A stretch of 64,000 nucleotides of DNA from Flavobacteriales bacterium (GCA_947475095.1 CANJLG010000001.1:1-64000); one strand, 5' to 3'. Positions 44,705-53,320 are shown, counted from the first letter of the stretch. Notes: generated by a model from the sequence alone, not told the origin. Translations and numbers: made by a program.

Positions 44705-45954
44705 CGCTTTTGGCTTTTTTGGTTTAACATCCTATTTACCATTTTTAAATAAACAAACAAATCTCGTGGGTGCCCAATTTGAGAAACTAAGTTTTGCTTA
44801 GTCATTCCTATATTGGAAAGAGAAGCATCTGTTATTCTAACATCCCTATCTCTATCATTTCCTAAACGCACAATTACAATCTTTCGAGAAGGAATCGTAA
44901 TAATAAACTGACCTTTAAATCCGATACAATAATAAACCCATTCTGATCCGTTTTTGTAGACCCAAAAATGCAAGCCATAACGCTGATTCTTTATTCCTTC
45001 CTTCGTAATTAAATCTCCCCATTTTACAACCTCATTCATATAAGCCTCACTTACAATTCGCTTTCCTGAAAAAGCCCCCTTATTTACTAACAAAGAACCT
45101 ATTCGAGCAAAGTCCCGAGCCGTTGCATAATAACAACAAAATGATTTTTCGTTGCCATTTTCTTTATCCAAGCTCCAATAAGCAGGGTTTTCTGCACCTA
45201 AAGGGCCCCAAAGCTTTGATGCTGCATAATTTGATAAAGAAATCCCCGTAGCCTTTTCTAGCACATGGCCAAGTACCTGCGTATTGCCACTTTGATAAAT
45301 AAACGCTTTACCAGGATCCGCAGCAACGCGTTGCCGCATCATTAAATCATATAAATTATCCGTATAATATGCCTCAGCATTTTCCGACAAGGGATTAGAG
45401 CCACTTTCATTCCATTCAAAACCGGAAGACATCGATAAAAGGTGTCTTAGTGTAATTGATTTCCGTCCATACTCCTTAAAGGAAGGAAGGTAATGCCATA
45501 CCGGTTCATCAAGATTTTTTATTTTTTTCTCTTCTAATGCAATACCAATAAGTAAACTGACAATTGATTTTGACATTGAAAAGGAGTTTGATACTTTGCC
45601 TATGCTATGCTCGTCCCAATATTTCTCATAGATAATAGTATCATTTTGCAAGATGATAAAAGCCTTACTGTCGAATTGCTGATGATATTCTTCTTCTGAT
45701 TTAGAAAGGCTGATTGGAGCGTTTCCGGTGTTTATAGCCCATGGAATTGGGGAGGTGCTTTGACTGATTTTACGCTTATGGAAATTAGGGAGATCATAAA
45801 TTCCCGGAGAGGAACGTCCGTGAAGATATGTTTGAAAAATACCTTCATACAAATATGTTTTCCCTGAAAACAAGATAAATAAATTAAATAATAGCAGGAT
45901 GTAAAAAAGAACAATGCCGGTTTTTTTCAGGATAAAGACAACTGATTTTTTCAT
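44701..45954 (-). CDS. Membrane-anchored serine hydrolase, class C beta-lactamase family
   Basis: The 417-residue protein has an N-terminal hydrophobic anchor (about 12-30) and a beta-lactamase/penicillin-binding-like domain in the periplasm. The SxxK motif is Ser126-Met-Ser-Lys129 and the Tyr-x-Asn-type position is in YQSGNTQVLGHVL; a GLHFWVYKNG segment occupies the KTG-like strand region. The family includes esterases, D-amino peptidases and beta-lactamases; resistance is not implied. It starts eight bases after lipB. Confidence 0.87.
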   Translation of the reverse strand: MKKSVVFILKKTGIVLFYILLLFNLFILFSGKTYLYEGIFQTYLHGRSSPGIYDLPNFHKRKISQSTSPIPWAINTGNAPISLSKSEEEYHQQFDSKAFIILQNDTIIYEKYWDEHSIGKVSNSFSMSKSIVSLLIGIALEEKKIKNLDEPVWHYLPSFKEYGRKSITLRHLLSMSSGFEWNESGSNPLSENAEAYYTDNLYDLMMRQRVAADPGKAFIYQSGNTQVLGHVLEKATGISLSNYAASKLWGPLGAENPAYWSLDKENGNEKSFCCYYATARDFARIGSLLVNKGAFSGKRIVSEAYMNEVVKWGDLITKEGIKNQRYGLHFWVYKNGSEWVYYCIGFKGQFIITIPSRKIVIVRLGNDRDRDVRITDASLSNIGMTKQNLVSQIGHPRDLFVYLKMVNRMLNQKSQKR

Positions 45955-45962
45955 GACCTTGC

Positions 45963-46658
45963 TTAATAAGTAAATTCAAATAAGTTCGACATATTGACTA
46001 AAAGTTTATTCGACAATTCTTTCATATCCACCTTTTCGCCCAATTCATTTGCCATTGAAGTAACCGATTTATCACTAATCCCGCAAGGAATTATATGATC
46101 AAAATACCGTAAGTCCGAATTTACATTAAACCCCAAACCATGCATGGTTACCCATCTAGAGCTTTTAACGCCCATCGCGCAAATTTTTCTAGCCTGAATA
46201 GAACCCACACCTAACCAAACACCCGTTTGTCCCTCCATTCGTTGTGCGATAATATCATATTCAAGCAAGGTCATAATTACAGCCTCTTCTAACAGTCGCA
46301 TATACTTATGAATATCAGTAAAAAACTGTTCAAGGTCAAAAATTGGGTATACAACCAATTGACCTGGACCATGATATGTTATATCGCCGCCACGATTGAT
46401 TTTATAAAATGAAACATCATTGTCCAGTAAGCCTTTCTTATCAAGTAACAAATGATCTTCTTTCCCGCTTTTGCCTAGGGTATATACATTAGGATGTTCG
46501 CAAAACACCAAATGATTTTGTGGCAAGATACTCGTGTCTTCGTTTCTATTTTTAATCTTTAAATCAACTATTTCCTTGAATAAATTTTCTTGGTAATCCC
46601 AGGCTTGCTTATAGTCAATAAGTCCTAGTCGATGAATGATTACCTCACTTTTACCCAT
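45963..46658 (-). CDS. lipB: Octanoyl-[ACP]:protein N-octanoyltransferase
   Basis: LipB moves octanoyl groups from acyl carrier protein to lipoyl domains, the first step in lipoate assembly. The 231-residue protein has the signature RGGDITYHGPGQLVVYPI, catalytic Lys158 (ARKICAMGVK) and catalytic Cys192 (HIIPCGISD). The start ATG overlaps the upstream stop by one base (TAATG). LipA, the partner, is not in this window. Confidence 0.95.
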   Translation of the reverse strand: MGKSEVIIHRLGLIDYKQAWDYQENLFKEIVDLKIKNRNEDTSILPQNHLVFCEHPNVYTLGKSGKEDHLLLDKKGLLDNDVSFYKINRGGDITYHGPGQLVVYPIFDLEQFFTDIHKYMRLLEEAVIMTLLEYDIIAQRMEGQTGVWLGVGSIQARKICAMGVKSSRWVTMHGLGFNVNSDLRYFDHIIPCGISDKSVTSMANELGEKVDMKELSNKLLVNMSNLFEFTY

Positions 46659-47641
46659 TAAAACTGCGCTAGTTCGCCTTTTAAATAATCAATTATTTGA
46701 ATATCCATAATGTCTGCTTTATTAAGCTCACATAGATAAAAAGATGCCCAATCGACAATATGAATAAAATACAAGGAACGTTCAATAATGCTATCCCCCT
46801 TTGCATCAATAACAAATACACTTCCTGTTTTCTTTTGTATCGCGGCTAAAGAAATTTGAAAACGTTTGCTGTTTCGCGGATGCATATCCGTCGTGTTAAA
46901 GAAAACAGGAGCAAAGCGTTCATCTCCACCACCCCAACCAACGAGCTCATTATGGTTCATTTCAGGAATAACATGATGCCACCCTAAATACTTTGAGTTT
47001 TCATTAAATTGTTGTCTAGCACGCACAATAACACCTTCATATTTTGTCTCCGCATAATATACCCCTACTTTATTAAATAAATAATCCGCCAACTTTCGAC
47101 CGATTGCTTGAATAAAATCAATGTCCTCCACTAATGCATCTGCCCCTTTTGACATCGATGCTATGCAATTCGAAGAAATGAATCCTTGTTTCGCGAGGTA
47201 ATTTAATAACTGAACCAATGAAAATGCCAAGGCGCTCCGTGGAGGATTTCCACCTGGTACAATAATACAATCATACGTATGTTGCGCACAAAATGCTTGC
47301 AGATTTCCACCACTTGTAATACCAATAATATGACACCCTTTGGCATGAGCTTCATCGATAGCCATCGTCGTTTCTTCCGTATTTCCAGAATACGAACAAC
47401 CAATCACCAAGGTGTTTTTATTCGCAAATGAAGGCAAAGAATATTCATTAACGCAGGTGATTGGAATCATAATTTCACCTTGCGTCCAATTCTGAACAAT
47501 CTTAGCACCAATGCCAGAGCCACCTAAACCACATATAATAATGTTTTTTATTTCAGTTGTTGGTTTGGTAAAATGATGCGAATTTCCAATTTGGATAGCA
47601 TCTTTAATGTTTTGTGGAAATTCTTCTATTAACTTTTTCAT
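46658..47641 (-). CDS. Bifunctional phosphoglucose/phosphomannose isomerase (SIS domain)
   Basis: The protein has 327 residues from the ATG at 47641 (MKKLIEEFPQNIKDAIQIG); the frame is open further upstream but would run into the carboxylase gene. Two SIS-type halves are present, with IICGLGGSGIGAKIVQNW, CSYSGNTEETTMAI and GGNPPRSALAFSLVQLL, the last typical of PGI/PMI. The family isomerises glucose 6-phosphate and mannose 6-phosphate to fructose 6-phosphate. It lies between acyl-CoA carboxylase and lipB in one operon. Confidence 0.9.
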   Translation of the reverse strand: MKKLIEEFPQNIKDAIQIGNSHHFTKPTTEIKNIIICGLGGSGIGAKIVQNWTQGEIMIPITCVNEYSLPSFANKNTLVIGCSYSGNTEETTMAIDEAHAKGCHIIGITSGGNLQAFCAQHTYDCIIVPGGNPPRSALAFSLVQLLNYLAKQGFISSNCIASMSKGADALVEDIDFIQAIGRKLADYLFNKVGVYYAETKYEGVIVRARQQFNENSKYLGWHHVIPEMNHNELVGWGGGDERFAPVFFNTTDMHPRNSKRFQISLAAIQKKTGSVFVIDAKGDSIIERSLYFIHIVDWASFYLCELNKADIMDIQIIDYLKGELAQF

Positions 47642-47660
47642 ACTTTTCAAGTGATTATTA

Positions 47661-49202
47661 TTAAAGCGGGATATTCCCGTGTTTTTTATAAGGTAAATTT
47701 TCTGCCTTCTTTTCAAGCATTTTAAAACCAGCAATTAACCTACTCCTTGTTTCCTCTGGCAAGATGACCTCATCAATTATCCCTCGCTCTGCCGCCCGGT
47801 AGGGATTGGCAAATAATTCGGCATATTCCGCTTCCTTTTCCAACCATTTTTCTGATGGATTATCGGCGCTAGAAATCTCTTTTTTGAAAATAATTTCGGC
47901 TGCTCCCTTTGCTCCCATAACAGCAATTTCAGCTGTTGGCCAGGCAAAATTTAAATCGGCACCTAAGGTTTTAGAATTCATTACACAGTATGCTCCGCCA
48001 TATGCTTTTCGAGTAATTACAGTAATTCTAGGCACCGTGGCTTCCGCAAATGCGTAGAGTAATTTAGCACCATGCGTAATAATTCCATTCCATTCCTGAT
48101 CCGTACCAGGAAGAAAGCCCGGAACATCTTCAATAACCAATAAAGGGATATTAAATGAATCACAAAAACGGACGAAGCGAGCGGCCTTTCTAGAAGCATC
48201 AATATCCAAAACCCCAGCTAATGAAGCGGGTTGATTCGCGACAATACCCAATGACTGTCCTTCCAAGCGACCAAATCCAACAACTATATTTTTGGCAAAA
48301 TCAATATGCACCTCTCTAAAGGAAAGATCATCAATAATACAATCAATAATTTTTCTACAGTCATATGGCAAATTAGCATTTTCTGGCAAAATATCTTTTA
48401 TATGATTTGTTTTAGCTGAAGTAAACTCAATAACAGTAGGCACAGGAGCTGTTTCATAAGCGTTTTGAGGAATGTAAGAAATTAAATCCCTTACTTTTTT
48501 CAAGCACTCAACATCGTTAGAAGCGGTAAAGTGATTAACACCGGATTTTTCAGCATGTGTCTTTGCACCACCCAAATCTTCGGAGCTAACTTCTTCATGA
48601 GTTACTGTCTTAACGACATTGGGACCCGTTACAAACATGTAAGAAGTTTCCTCTACCATGAAAACAAAATCAGTAAGGGAAGGAGAATAAACAGCACCGC
48701 CAGCGCAAGGCCCCATAATAACAGAGATCTGAGGGATAACCCCCGATGCCCTTGTATTACGGAAGAAAATGTCGGCATATCCAGAGAGAGATACCACACC
48801 TTCTTGAATTCTCGCCCCACCAGAATCATTGATGCCAATAATTGGAGCACCATTCTTCATAGCCATGTCCATCAAGCGACAAATTTTTGCTGCATGCGTT
48901 TCAGACAACGAACCCCCAAGAACTGTAAAGTCCTGGGAAAACACATAAATTAATCGACCAAAAATAGTTCCATAACCAGTTATCACTCCATCGCCAGGTA
49001 CTCGTTGATTTTCAAGACCAAAGGTCGTAGCACGATGTTCCACTAAAGCACCTAGTTCATGAAAAGAAGCTTCATCCAACAATAAGATAATTCGCTCCCT
49101 TGCTGTTAATTTACCTTGTTGATGTTGTTTTTGAATTCGCTCCTCACCACCTCCTTGTGATAAAAGAGCACGCTTCTCTAATAATTGATTGATTTTTTTC
49201 AT
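47661..49202 (-). CDS. Acyl-CoA carboxylase beta (carboxyltransferase) subunit, PccB/MmdA type
   Basis: The protein has 513 residues from the ATG at 49202; a TTG five codons upstream is rejected because it lies in the -7 box. Crotonase-like carboxyltransferase halves are visible: INDSGGARIQEGV and MGPCAGGAVYSPSLTDF (acyl-CoA and oxyanion region), then IVANQPASLAGVLDIDASRK, LPGTDQEWNGIITHGAKLL and KAYGGAYCVM. It carboxylates propionyl-CoA or acts in methylmalonyl-CoA decarboxylation; the biotin carboxylase/carrier partner is not here. It leads the operon. Confidence 0.92.
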   Translation of the reverse strand: MKKINQLLEKRALLSQGGGEERIQKQHQQGKLTARERIILLLDEASFHELGALVEHRATTFGLENQRVPGDGVITGYGTIFGRLIYVFSQDFTVLGGSLSETHAAKICRLMDMAMKNGAPIIGINDSGGARIQEGVVSLSGYADIFFRNTRASGVIPQISVIMGPCAGGAVYSPSLTDFVFMVEETSYMFVTGPNVVKTVTHEEVSSEDLGGAKTHAEKSGVNHFTASNDVECLKKVRDLISYIPQNAYETAPVPTVIEFTSAKTNHIKDILPENANLPYDCRKIIDCIIDDLSFREVHIDFAKNIVVGFGRLEGQSLGIVANQPASLAGVLDIDASRKAARFVRFCDSFNIPLLVIEDVPGFLPGTDQEWNGIITHGAKLLYAFAEATVPRITVITRKAYGGAYCVMNSKTLGADLNFAWPTAEIAVMGAKGAAEIIFKKEISSADNPSEKWLEKEAEYAELFANPYRAAERGIIDEVILPEETRSRLIAGFKMLEKKAENLPYKKHGNIPL

Positions 49203-49214
49203 GGAATATCGGGT

Positions 49215-49248
49215 CAAAAATACGTGATTTTTTGTCTAATTATACCAA
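49215..49248 (-). promoter_or_regulatory. Promoter of the acyl-CoA carboxylase operon
   Basis: On the minus strand: TTTTG, 23-base spacer, TATTTTTG. The -7 box ends 12 bases before the ATG at 49202. Confidence 0.5.
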
Positions 49249-49260
49249 AATGGTGTGGAA

Positions 49261-49848
49261 TTACATTTCTTTATTCTTTTTAGCAACTGGCACAAATGCC
49301 GTCAAACCAATTCCAGTAAGAAAAATAAAGACCACTAAAAGCTCAGGAATAAGCGTAAAATTGATTATTCCCAAAAGTAATCCCAAAATAGACAGTAATA
49401 TTTGAGCTTGTTTGAGAACGTGATTAATTTTGAAACGTTTAATTTCTGTAGATTTTATCACCTTATTATCTGTTTTTAGCTTAAGCCATTCCGCAGTAAA
49501 TAATAGGGGTACTAAAATAAACCCCTGTTGAATACCCATGTCTTTATACATTATAAAGTTGAGGCTTTCTTGAAATAGATTAAAATTAGGGTTTAGCTGA
49601 TAATTTATCAATAATATCATCAATATCTGAAAGAGAAAAAGCAGCATGCTTTTAGTGAAAATAATTGCTTTGCGGGGCAGAATTACTTGAGCGCTAACGA
49701 GCCGCGGAAGCAAGAAAACTTGTTTAGCGAATTGATCGATTAAGAAATATAGTGCAATAAAATAAAAACCCCAATCCCAAAAGAAAAATCCAATCAAGGG
49801 TAAAGCAACATCGCCTATTAAAACAGCAATTTTCTCTTGATGCCTCAA
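49261..49848 (-). CDS. Membrane protein of unknown function
   Basis: The 195-residue protein has about five hydrophobic segments (about 10-36, 57-80, 98-118 weak, 148-168, 167-186) and no family I recognise. The first four bases overlap the end of the TPR lipoprotein gene, so it is translated from the same message and may work with it at the inner membrane. The tail is lysine-rich (VAKKNKEM). Confidence 0.75.
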   Translation of the reverse strand: MRHQEKIAVLIGDVALPLIGFFFWDWGFYFIALYFLIDQFAKQVFLLPRLVSAQVILPRKAIIFTKSMLLFLFQILMILLINYQLNPNFNLFQESLNFIMYKDMGIQQGFILVPLLFTAEWLKLKTDNKVIKSTEIKRFKINHVLKQAQILLSILGLLLGIINFTLIPELLVVFIFLTGIGLTAFVPVAKKNKEM

Positions 49849-50846
49849 AGTCGTTTTTTTAAAACTGCAACCCGTTCTTTTGTTAATTCAAAGTCAGGGT
49901 TATACTTTAATGCTTTAGCATAGGAGAGCAAAGCATTTGAGATATCTTTTTTATCCTCATATATGAGCCCTATGTTATGATTTGATTCGATATGGCGAGG
50001 TTCAACATCAAGGGCGGCATTGTAAAAATATAGCGCACTATCTAGGTCTTTATCAATAAATTGCTTCATGTATCCTAGTTGAAAATTCGCTTCATAGTAC
50101 TTATTGTCGAGTTTTAGCATTTTCCGATAAATAACTGTTGCCTCTTTTTCTTTTCCAAAAATTTGTTTCGAATAAGCCAATGAATATAAAACATCAGGAT
50201 TAGATGGTTGCAATTGTGCTGCTGTTGTATAATATTCAATGCATAGTGGGTCTTTTTGCGACTCATTGAGTGCACCCAACATTAGATAGCCACCGTAAAA
50301 AGAAGGGTCTTGTTGTACCGCTGTTTCATACGAGGCTTTCGCTAATTTTAGATTACCCAAAACACGGTAGTTACTTCCTTTCAAAATATAAGCATTTCGA
50401 TATTTTGGGTTTATTTTTAATGCTAAATTGATGTATTTAAACGAATTATCATAATCTTGTCGAAAACTGTAGGTGTTTGCCATTCCAACGAGTGCCCTAA
50501 CATTTTTAGGTTCTTTATCAATCAATTTTTTATAATGATATTGTGCTTTTGAAACATCCGCATTTTGAATAGCAGGATTGTTGCAAATAGCATCTGCATA
50601 TAACATTCTTGTATCAGTTCGAGAGCTGTCCAAACGAAATGCTTTAGCCGCATCTGCTATAGCAATATCATATTTGAAGTTATTCAATGCAAGTTCACCG
50701 TGTTTAACCAGAAGATTAACGCTATCGGGATACTTAAGCAATAAACTATCCAGGGAAGCTCCTTTTTCACTGGGCAAAGCCTTTTTGTTTTCACATGAGC
50801 TCAATACGAAATAAAAAACAAGAACGATTCCTAAAAATACTTTCAT
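49845..50846 (-). CDS. TPR-repeat lipoprotein
   Basis: The 333-residue protein starts with a lipoprotein signal ending in LSSC and is then almost all tetratricopeptide repeats, about seven or eight, e.g. ALVGMANTYSFRQDYDNSFK and ALKINPKYRNAYILKGSNYR. TPRs bind partner proteins. It is anchored in the envelope, and is followed by a membrane protein whose start overlaps its end. The ATG is five bases after a -7 box, so the message may lack a leader. Confidence 0.88.
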   Translation of the reverse strand: MKVFLGIVLVFYFVLSSCENKKALPSEKGASLDSLLLKYPDSVNLLVKHGELALNNFKYDIAIADAAKAFRLDSSRTDTRMLYADAICNNPAIQNADVSKAQYHYKKLIDKEPKNVRALVGMANTYSFRQDYDNSFKYINLALKINPKYRNAYILKGSNYRVLGNLKLAKASYETAVQQDPSFYGGYLMLGALNESQKDPLCIEYYTTAAQLQPSNPDVLYSLAYSKQIFGKEKEATVIYRKMLKLDNKYYEANFQLGYMKQFIDKDLDSALYFYNAALDVEPRHIESNHNIGLIYEDKKDISNALLSYAKALKYNPDFELTKERVAVLKKRL

Positions 50847-50851
50847 TAGAA

Positions 50852-50859
50852 CAAAGATA
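50852..50859 (-). promoter_or_regulatory. Putative -7 element TATCTTTG of the TPR lipoprotein gene
   Basis: TAnnTTTG match on the minus strand ending five bases before the ATG; it lies back to back with the divergent promoter at 50864-50894. No -33 TTG is evident. Confidence 0.45.
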
Positions 50860-50863
50860 AGTA

Positions 50864-50894
50864 TTTTGTGTTGTTTGATTAAAGCTTACCTTTG
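50864..50894 (+). promoter_or_regulatory. Promoter of the small CxxC membrane-protein gene
   Basis: TTTTG, 18-base spacer, TACCTTTG, with the ATG 16 bases after the -7 box. A full match to the consensus. Confidence 0.65.
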
Positions 50895-50910
50895 TAAATA
50901 TTATAGGTTT

Positions 50911-51156
50911 ATGAAAAATAAATTTTTGTTTTTAGGCATAATCTTACTCTTTTTTGACATGGAACTATTCGGGCAGGGTTGTTCCCAATGCAAATTAATG
51001 GCTGAACAAGGTTTAGAAATGGAAGAGACTGCTTTTGGAACGAATATAAATACTGGAATACTGTACCTAATGATCATTCCCTATTTATTGATTTTGTTTC
51101 TTTTCCGGAAGCAACTTTTCGGCTTGTTTAAAAGCTTAATAAAATCTTCGCGCTAA
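50911..51156 (+). CDS. Small membrane protein with periplasmic CxxC
   Basis: The protein has 81 residues from the ATG at 50911; an upstream TTG lies inside the promoter and is rejected. An N-terminal signal or anchor (FLFLGIILLFFDMELFGQG) is followed by a short exposed loop with CSQCKLMAEQGLEMEE, then one transmembrane helix (GILYLMIIPYLLILFLFR) and a basic tail. I recall similar small proteins in other Bacteroidota but no function. The CxxC pair could bind metal or be redox-active. Its stop overlaps that of the convergent oxidoreductase by four bases. Confidence 0.8.
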   Translation: MKNKFLFLGIILLFFDMELFGQGCSQCKLMAEQGLEMEETAFGTNINTGILYLMIIPYLLILFLFRKQLFGLFKSLIKSSR

Positions 51157-52181
51157 TTCCAAAAAACAGTTACTTTACCTGTTGATTTACCACTTTCTAA
51201 ATAATTGTGTGCCTCTGAAATATCAGCCACATGATATACTTTACCTACCTGAGGCACTAATTTACCGCTCTCGAAAAGAGCCATAACCTCCTTCATACAC
51301 GCTTCAATAACATGCGGTTTATTATCCGCTATTTTTAACATATTAACCCCTAAAATGCTTTTTGATCGCATCATTAATGCAACAGGTAAGATGATGCCCA
51401 TCTTACGCAAGAACGATAGTTTTGAGAAAATTCCCCATCGACCCTTCAACAATTCAGCCCCTCCAAAGAGGAATAACCGACCTCCCGAACCCAATAGTCG
51501 CATGTCTTTCTTTACGCTCGCGCCCCCCACTGCATTAAAACTAATGTCTAATCTTCGCCCTTTTAAAATAGATTCAATTTCCACTTCATATGGTTTTTTA
51601 GTATAGTTTATTGTGAAATCGGCTCCTAACCTTTTCGCTAATTCTTCTTTTTCATCGCTACTTACTTTCGCGATAACAATTGCGCCGGCTAGCTTTGATA
51701 ATTGAATGAGCAATGAGCCAACTCCCCCTGCTGCCGCATGGATAAGAACGATGTCGTTTCTACGAATAGTAGATATATAATCCGACATATAATAAGCGGT
51801 TACCGCTTGTGTGCTCAAAGCCATGGCAATCTCTGCTTTCGAATTTGGCAAGGGAATAATTGCGTTGAGCTTCGTAATCACTAATTTCGCATAGGCCCCA
51901 AAACGACTAAAAGCCAATACGCGTTGCCCAATAAGATGCTGGTGTTCCTTATTCCCAACGTCAATGATTTTGCCCACTAATTCATACCCAATTACACAAG
52001 GCAGCGGTGGCGCTTCTTTGTATAATCCTCTTCTAGCCATAACATCTGCATAATTTAATCCAAAAGCTTCTGAATCAATCAATACTTCATCAGGTTTTAA
52101 TGCTGGCAGGGTGATTTCTTGGTTCGAAAAAGCGTGCGATGCACTTCCTATTTTAGATAATACAATAGCGTTTGTTTTCAT
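51153..52181 (-). CDS. Medium-chain dehydrogenase/reductase, quinone oxidoreductase-like
   Basis: The 342-residue protein has the GroES-like N-domain (LPALKPDEVLIDSEAFGLNY, with YADVMARRGLYKEAPPLP) and the Rossmann motif AAAGGVGSLLIQLSKLAGA. No structural or catalytic zinc ligands are seen, so it belongs to the NADPH-dependent zinc-free quinone oxidoreductase/VAT-1-like branch. The substrate is unknown. It starts four bases inside the end of an outer-membrane-like protein gene. Confidence 0.88.
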   Translation of the reverse strand: MKTNAIVLSKIGSASHAFSNQEITLPALKPDEVLIDSEAFGLNYADVMARRGLYKEAPPLPCVIGYELVGKIIDVGNKEHQHLIGQRVLAFSRFGAYAKLVITKLNAIIPLPNSKAEIAMALSTQAVTAYYMSDYISTIRRNDIVLIHAAAGGVGSLLIQLSKLAGAIVIAKVSSDEKEELAKRLGADFTINYTKKPYEVEIESILKGRRLDISFNAVGGASVKKDMRLLGSGGRLFLFGGAELLKGRWGIFSKLSFLRKMGIILPVALMMRSKSILGVNMLKIADNKPHVIEACMKEVMALFESGKLVPQVGKVYHVADISEAHNYLESGKSTGKVTVFWN

Positions 52182-52678
52182 TTTTTTATTTTTGTATTAT
52201 TAATTAGCACAAAACGCAAGCTTATAAAAAGTGTGTTTGTCTCGAAGGAAGTACTTTTTGTTTTTAACAAAAACTGATAACCGGTTTGAACATGTAATTG
52301 CCATATTTTGTATCCTATCACTGGTGCGAATCCTAACTTTGTATTAGTAAAGTTCGATCGTAGAAGAAGAGCCGCTCCATAAGTAAGGCCAATATTGCTA
52401 GGTTTATACCAATAGCCAACATCATAACCCAAGACATTATTTAAAAAATCATAATTGAATCCGATGTTTAAAGCATGAGTTTTAGGTTTTCGAAATTGAA
52501 AATCTTTCCATTGCCGTTCTCCACCAATTTCGGCAACAAGAAACGCTCCTTTTTGAAGTCCAAAATAAGGACCGTTTTTCACAATGTCAATCCTTCTCTT
52601 TTCAAGTAACCCTTTTTTTTGGGCCTGTGACATGGTAGCAAAAAAGATAAAAAATAAGAAGGTGATTAATTTTAGCAT
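52178..52678 (-). CDS. Exported, probably outer-membrane beta-barrel-like protein
   Basis: The 166-residue protein has a signal peptide (KLITFLFFIFFATMSQAQ) and a mature part of amphipathic beta strands with many aromatic residues (LGYDVGYWYKPSNIGLTYG, LHVQTGYQFLL), suggesting a small barrel. No family is recognised. It overlaps the oxidoreductase start by four bases. It diverges from tadA. Confidence 0.75.
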   Translation of the reverse strand: MLKLITFLFFIFFATMSQAQKKGLLEKRRIDIVKNGPYFGLQKGAFLVAEIGGERQWKDFQFRKPKTHALNIGFNYDFLNNVLGYDVGYWYKPSNIGLTYGAALLLRSNFTNTKLGFAPVIGYKIWQLHVQTGYQFLLKTKSTSFETNTLFISLRFVLINNTKIKK

Positions 52679-52814
52679 CGATTTACTTCATTAATTGGTG
52701 AACTCTTGTCTGTTTAAACACGGTGGTTTCGAAATTAACAATTTGATGCGACATATATTCGAATCTTATTATTATTGCGATATTTGCGATCCAAATCACA
52801 TTAAAAACCCTTGT

Positions 52815-53264
52815 TTGAACCTTATTTCCCCATACAACGAGACGTATTTTATGCAGCAGGCATTGTTAGAAGCTGAAAAAGCTTTTTCACTAAACGAAGT
52901 GCCTGTTGGAGCGGTCGTTGTTTGTAATAATCAAATTATTGGCAAAGGGCACAATTTGACGGAAACATTAAATGATATTACAGCACATGCAGAAATGCAG
53001 GCGATAACTGCAGCCGCTACATTTTTAGGCGGGAAATATTTAAAGGGTTGCACCTTATTTGTAACGTTAGAGCCATGTCCAATGTGCGCCGGAGCTTTAT
53101 ATTGGTCCCAAATTGAAAAGGTGGTTTTTGCTACACGGGACGAAAAAAGAGGTGCCTGCCGCCAACAACCTTCGTTATTTCACCCAAGCACCTTGGTTAC
53201 CAACGGAATCTTGGAGGCGCCCTGTTCAGAAATATTAAAACGATTCTTTCTTGACAAACGTTAA
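52815..53264 (+). CDS. tadA: tRNA-specific adenosine deaminase
   Basis: TadA converts the wobble adenosine of tRNA-Arg to inosine. The zinc site is HAE (ITAHAEMQAI) with PCPMC (TLEPCPMCAGALYWS). The frame is open from 52695 with an ATG at 52746, but those extra residues (IFESYYYCDICDPNHIKN) do not fit the family and contain a promoter-like GATATTTGC; the best start is the TTG at 52815, giving 149 residues and the expected SPYNETYFMQQALLEAE N-terminus. An ATG at 52851 would cut into the first helix. The start remains uncertain. Confidence 0.9.
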   Translation: MNLISPYNETYFMQQALLEAEKAFSLNEVPVGAVVVCNNQIIGKGHNLTETLNDITAHAEMQAITAAATFLGGKYLKGCTLFVTLEPCPMCAGALYWSQIEKVVFATRDEKRGACRQQPSLFHPSTLVTNGILEAPCSEILKRFFLDKR

Positions 53265-53275
53265 GGATAAAATCC

Positions 53276-53307
53276 TTTTCTAAATTCATCTCGATTCTTT
53301 ATATTTG
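53276..53307 (+). promoter_or_regulatory. Promoter of the RidA-like gene
   Basis: TTTTC, 19-base spacer, TATATTTGCAC: the -7 box is the commonest Bacteroidota form; the -33 has one mismatch. The ATG follows 13 bases after the box. Confidence 0.6.
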
Positions 53308-53320
53308 CACAAATTAAGCG

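Noticed and set aside
44701-45954. Antibiotic resistance beta-lactamase
   Set aside because: The class C-like fold is shared by many esterases and peptidases; the sequence gives no sign of beta-lactam use, so only a general hydrolase call is made.
48531-48953. 140-residue plus-strand frame opposite the acyl-CoA carboxylase gene
   Set aside because: It lies wholly inside a strongly supported gene on the other strand, shows no family motif and has no promoter; it is a shadow frame.
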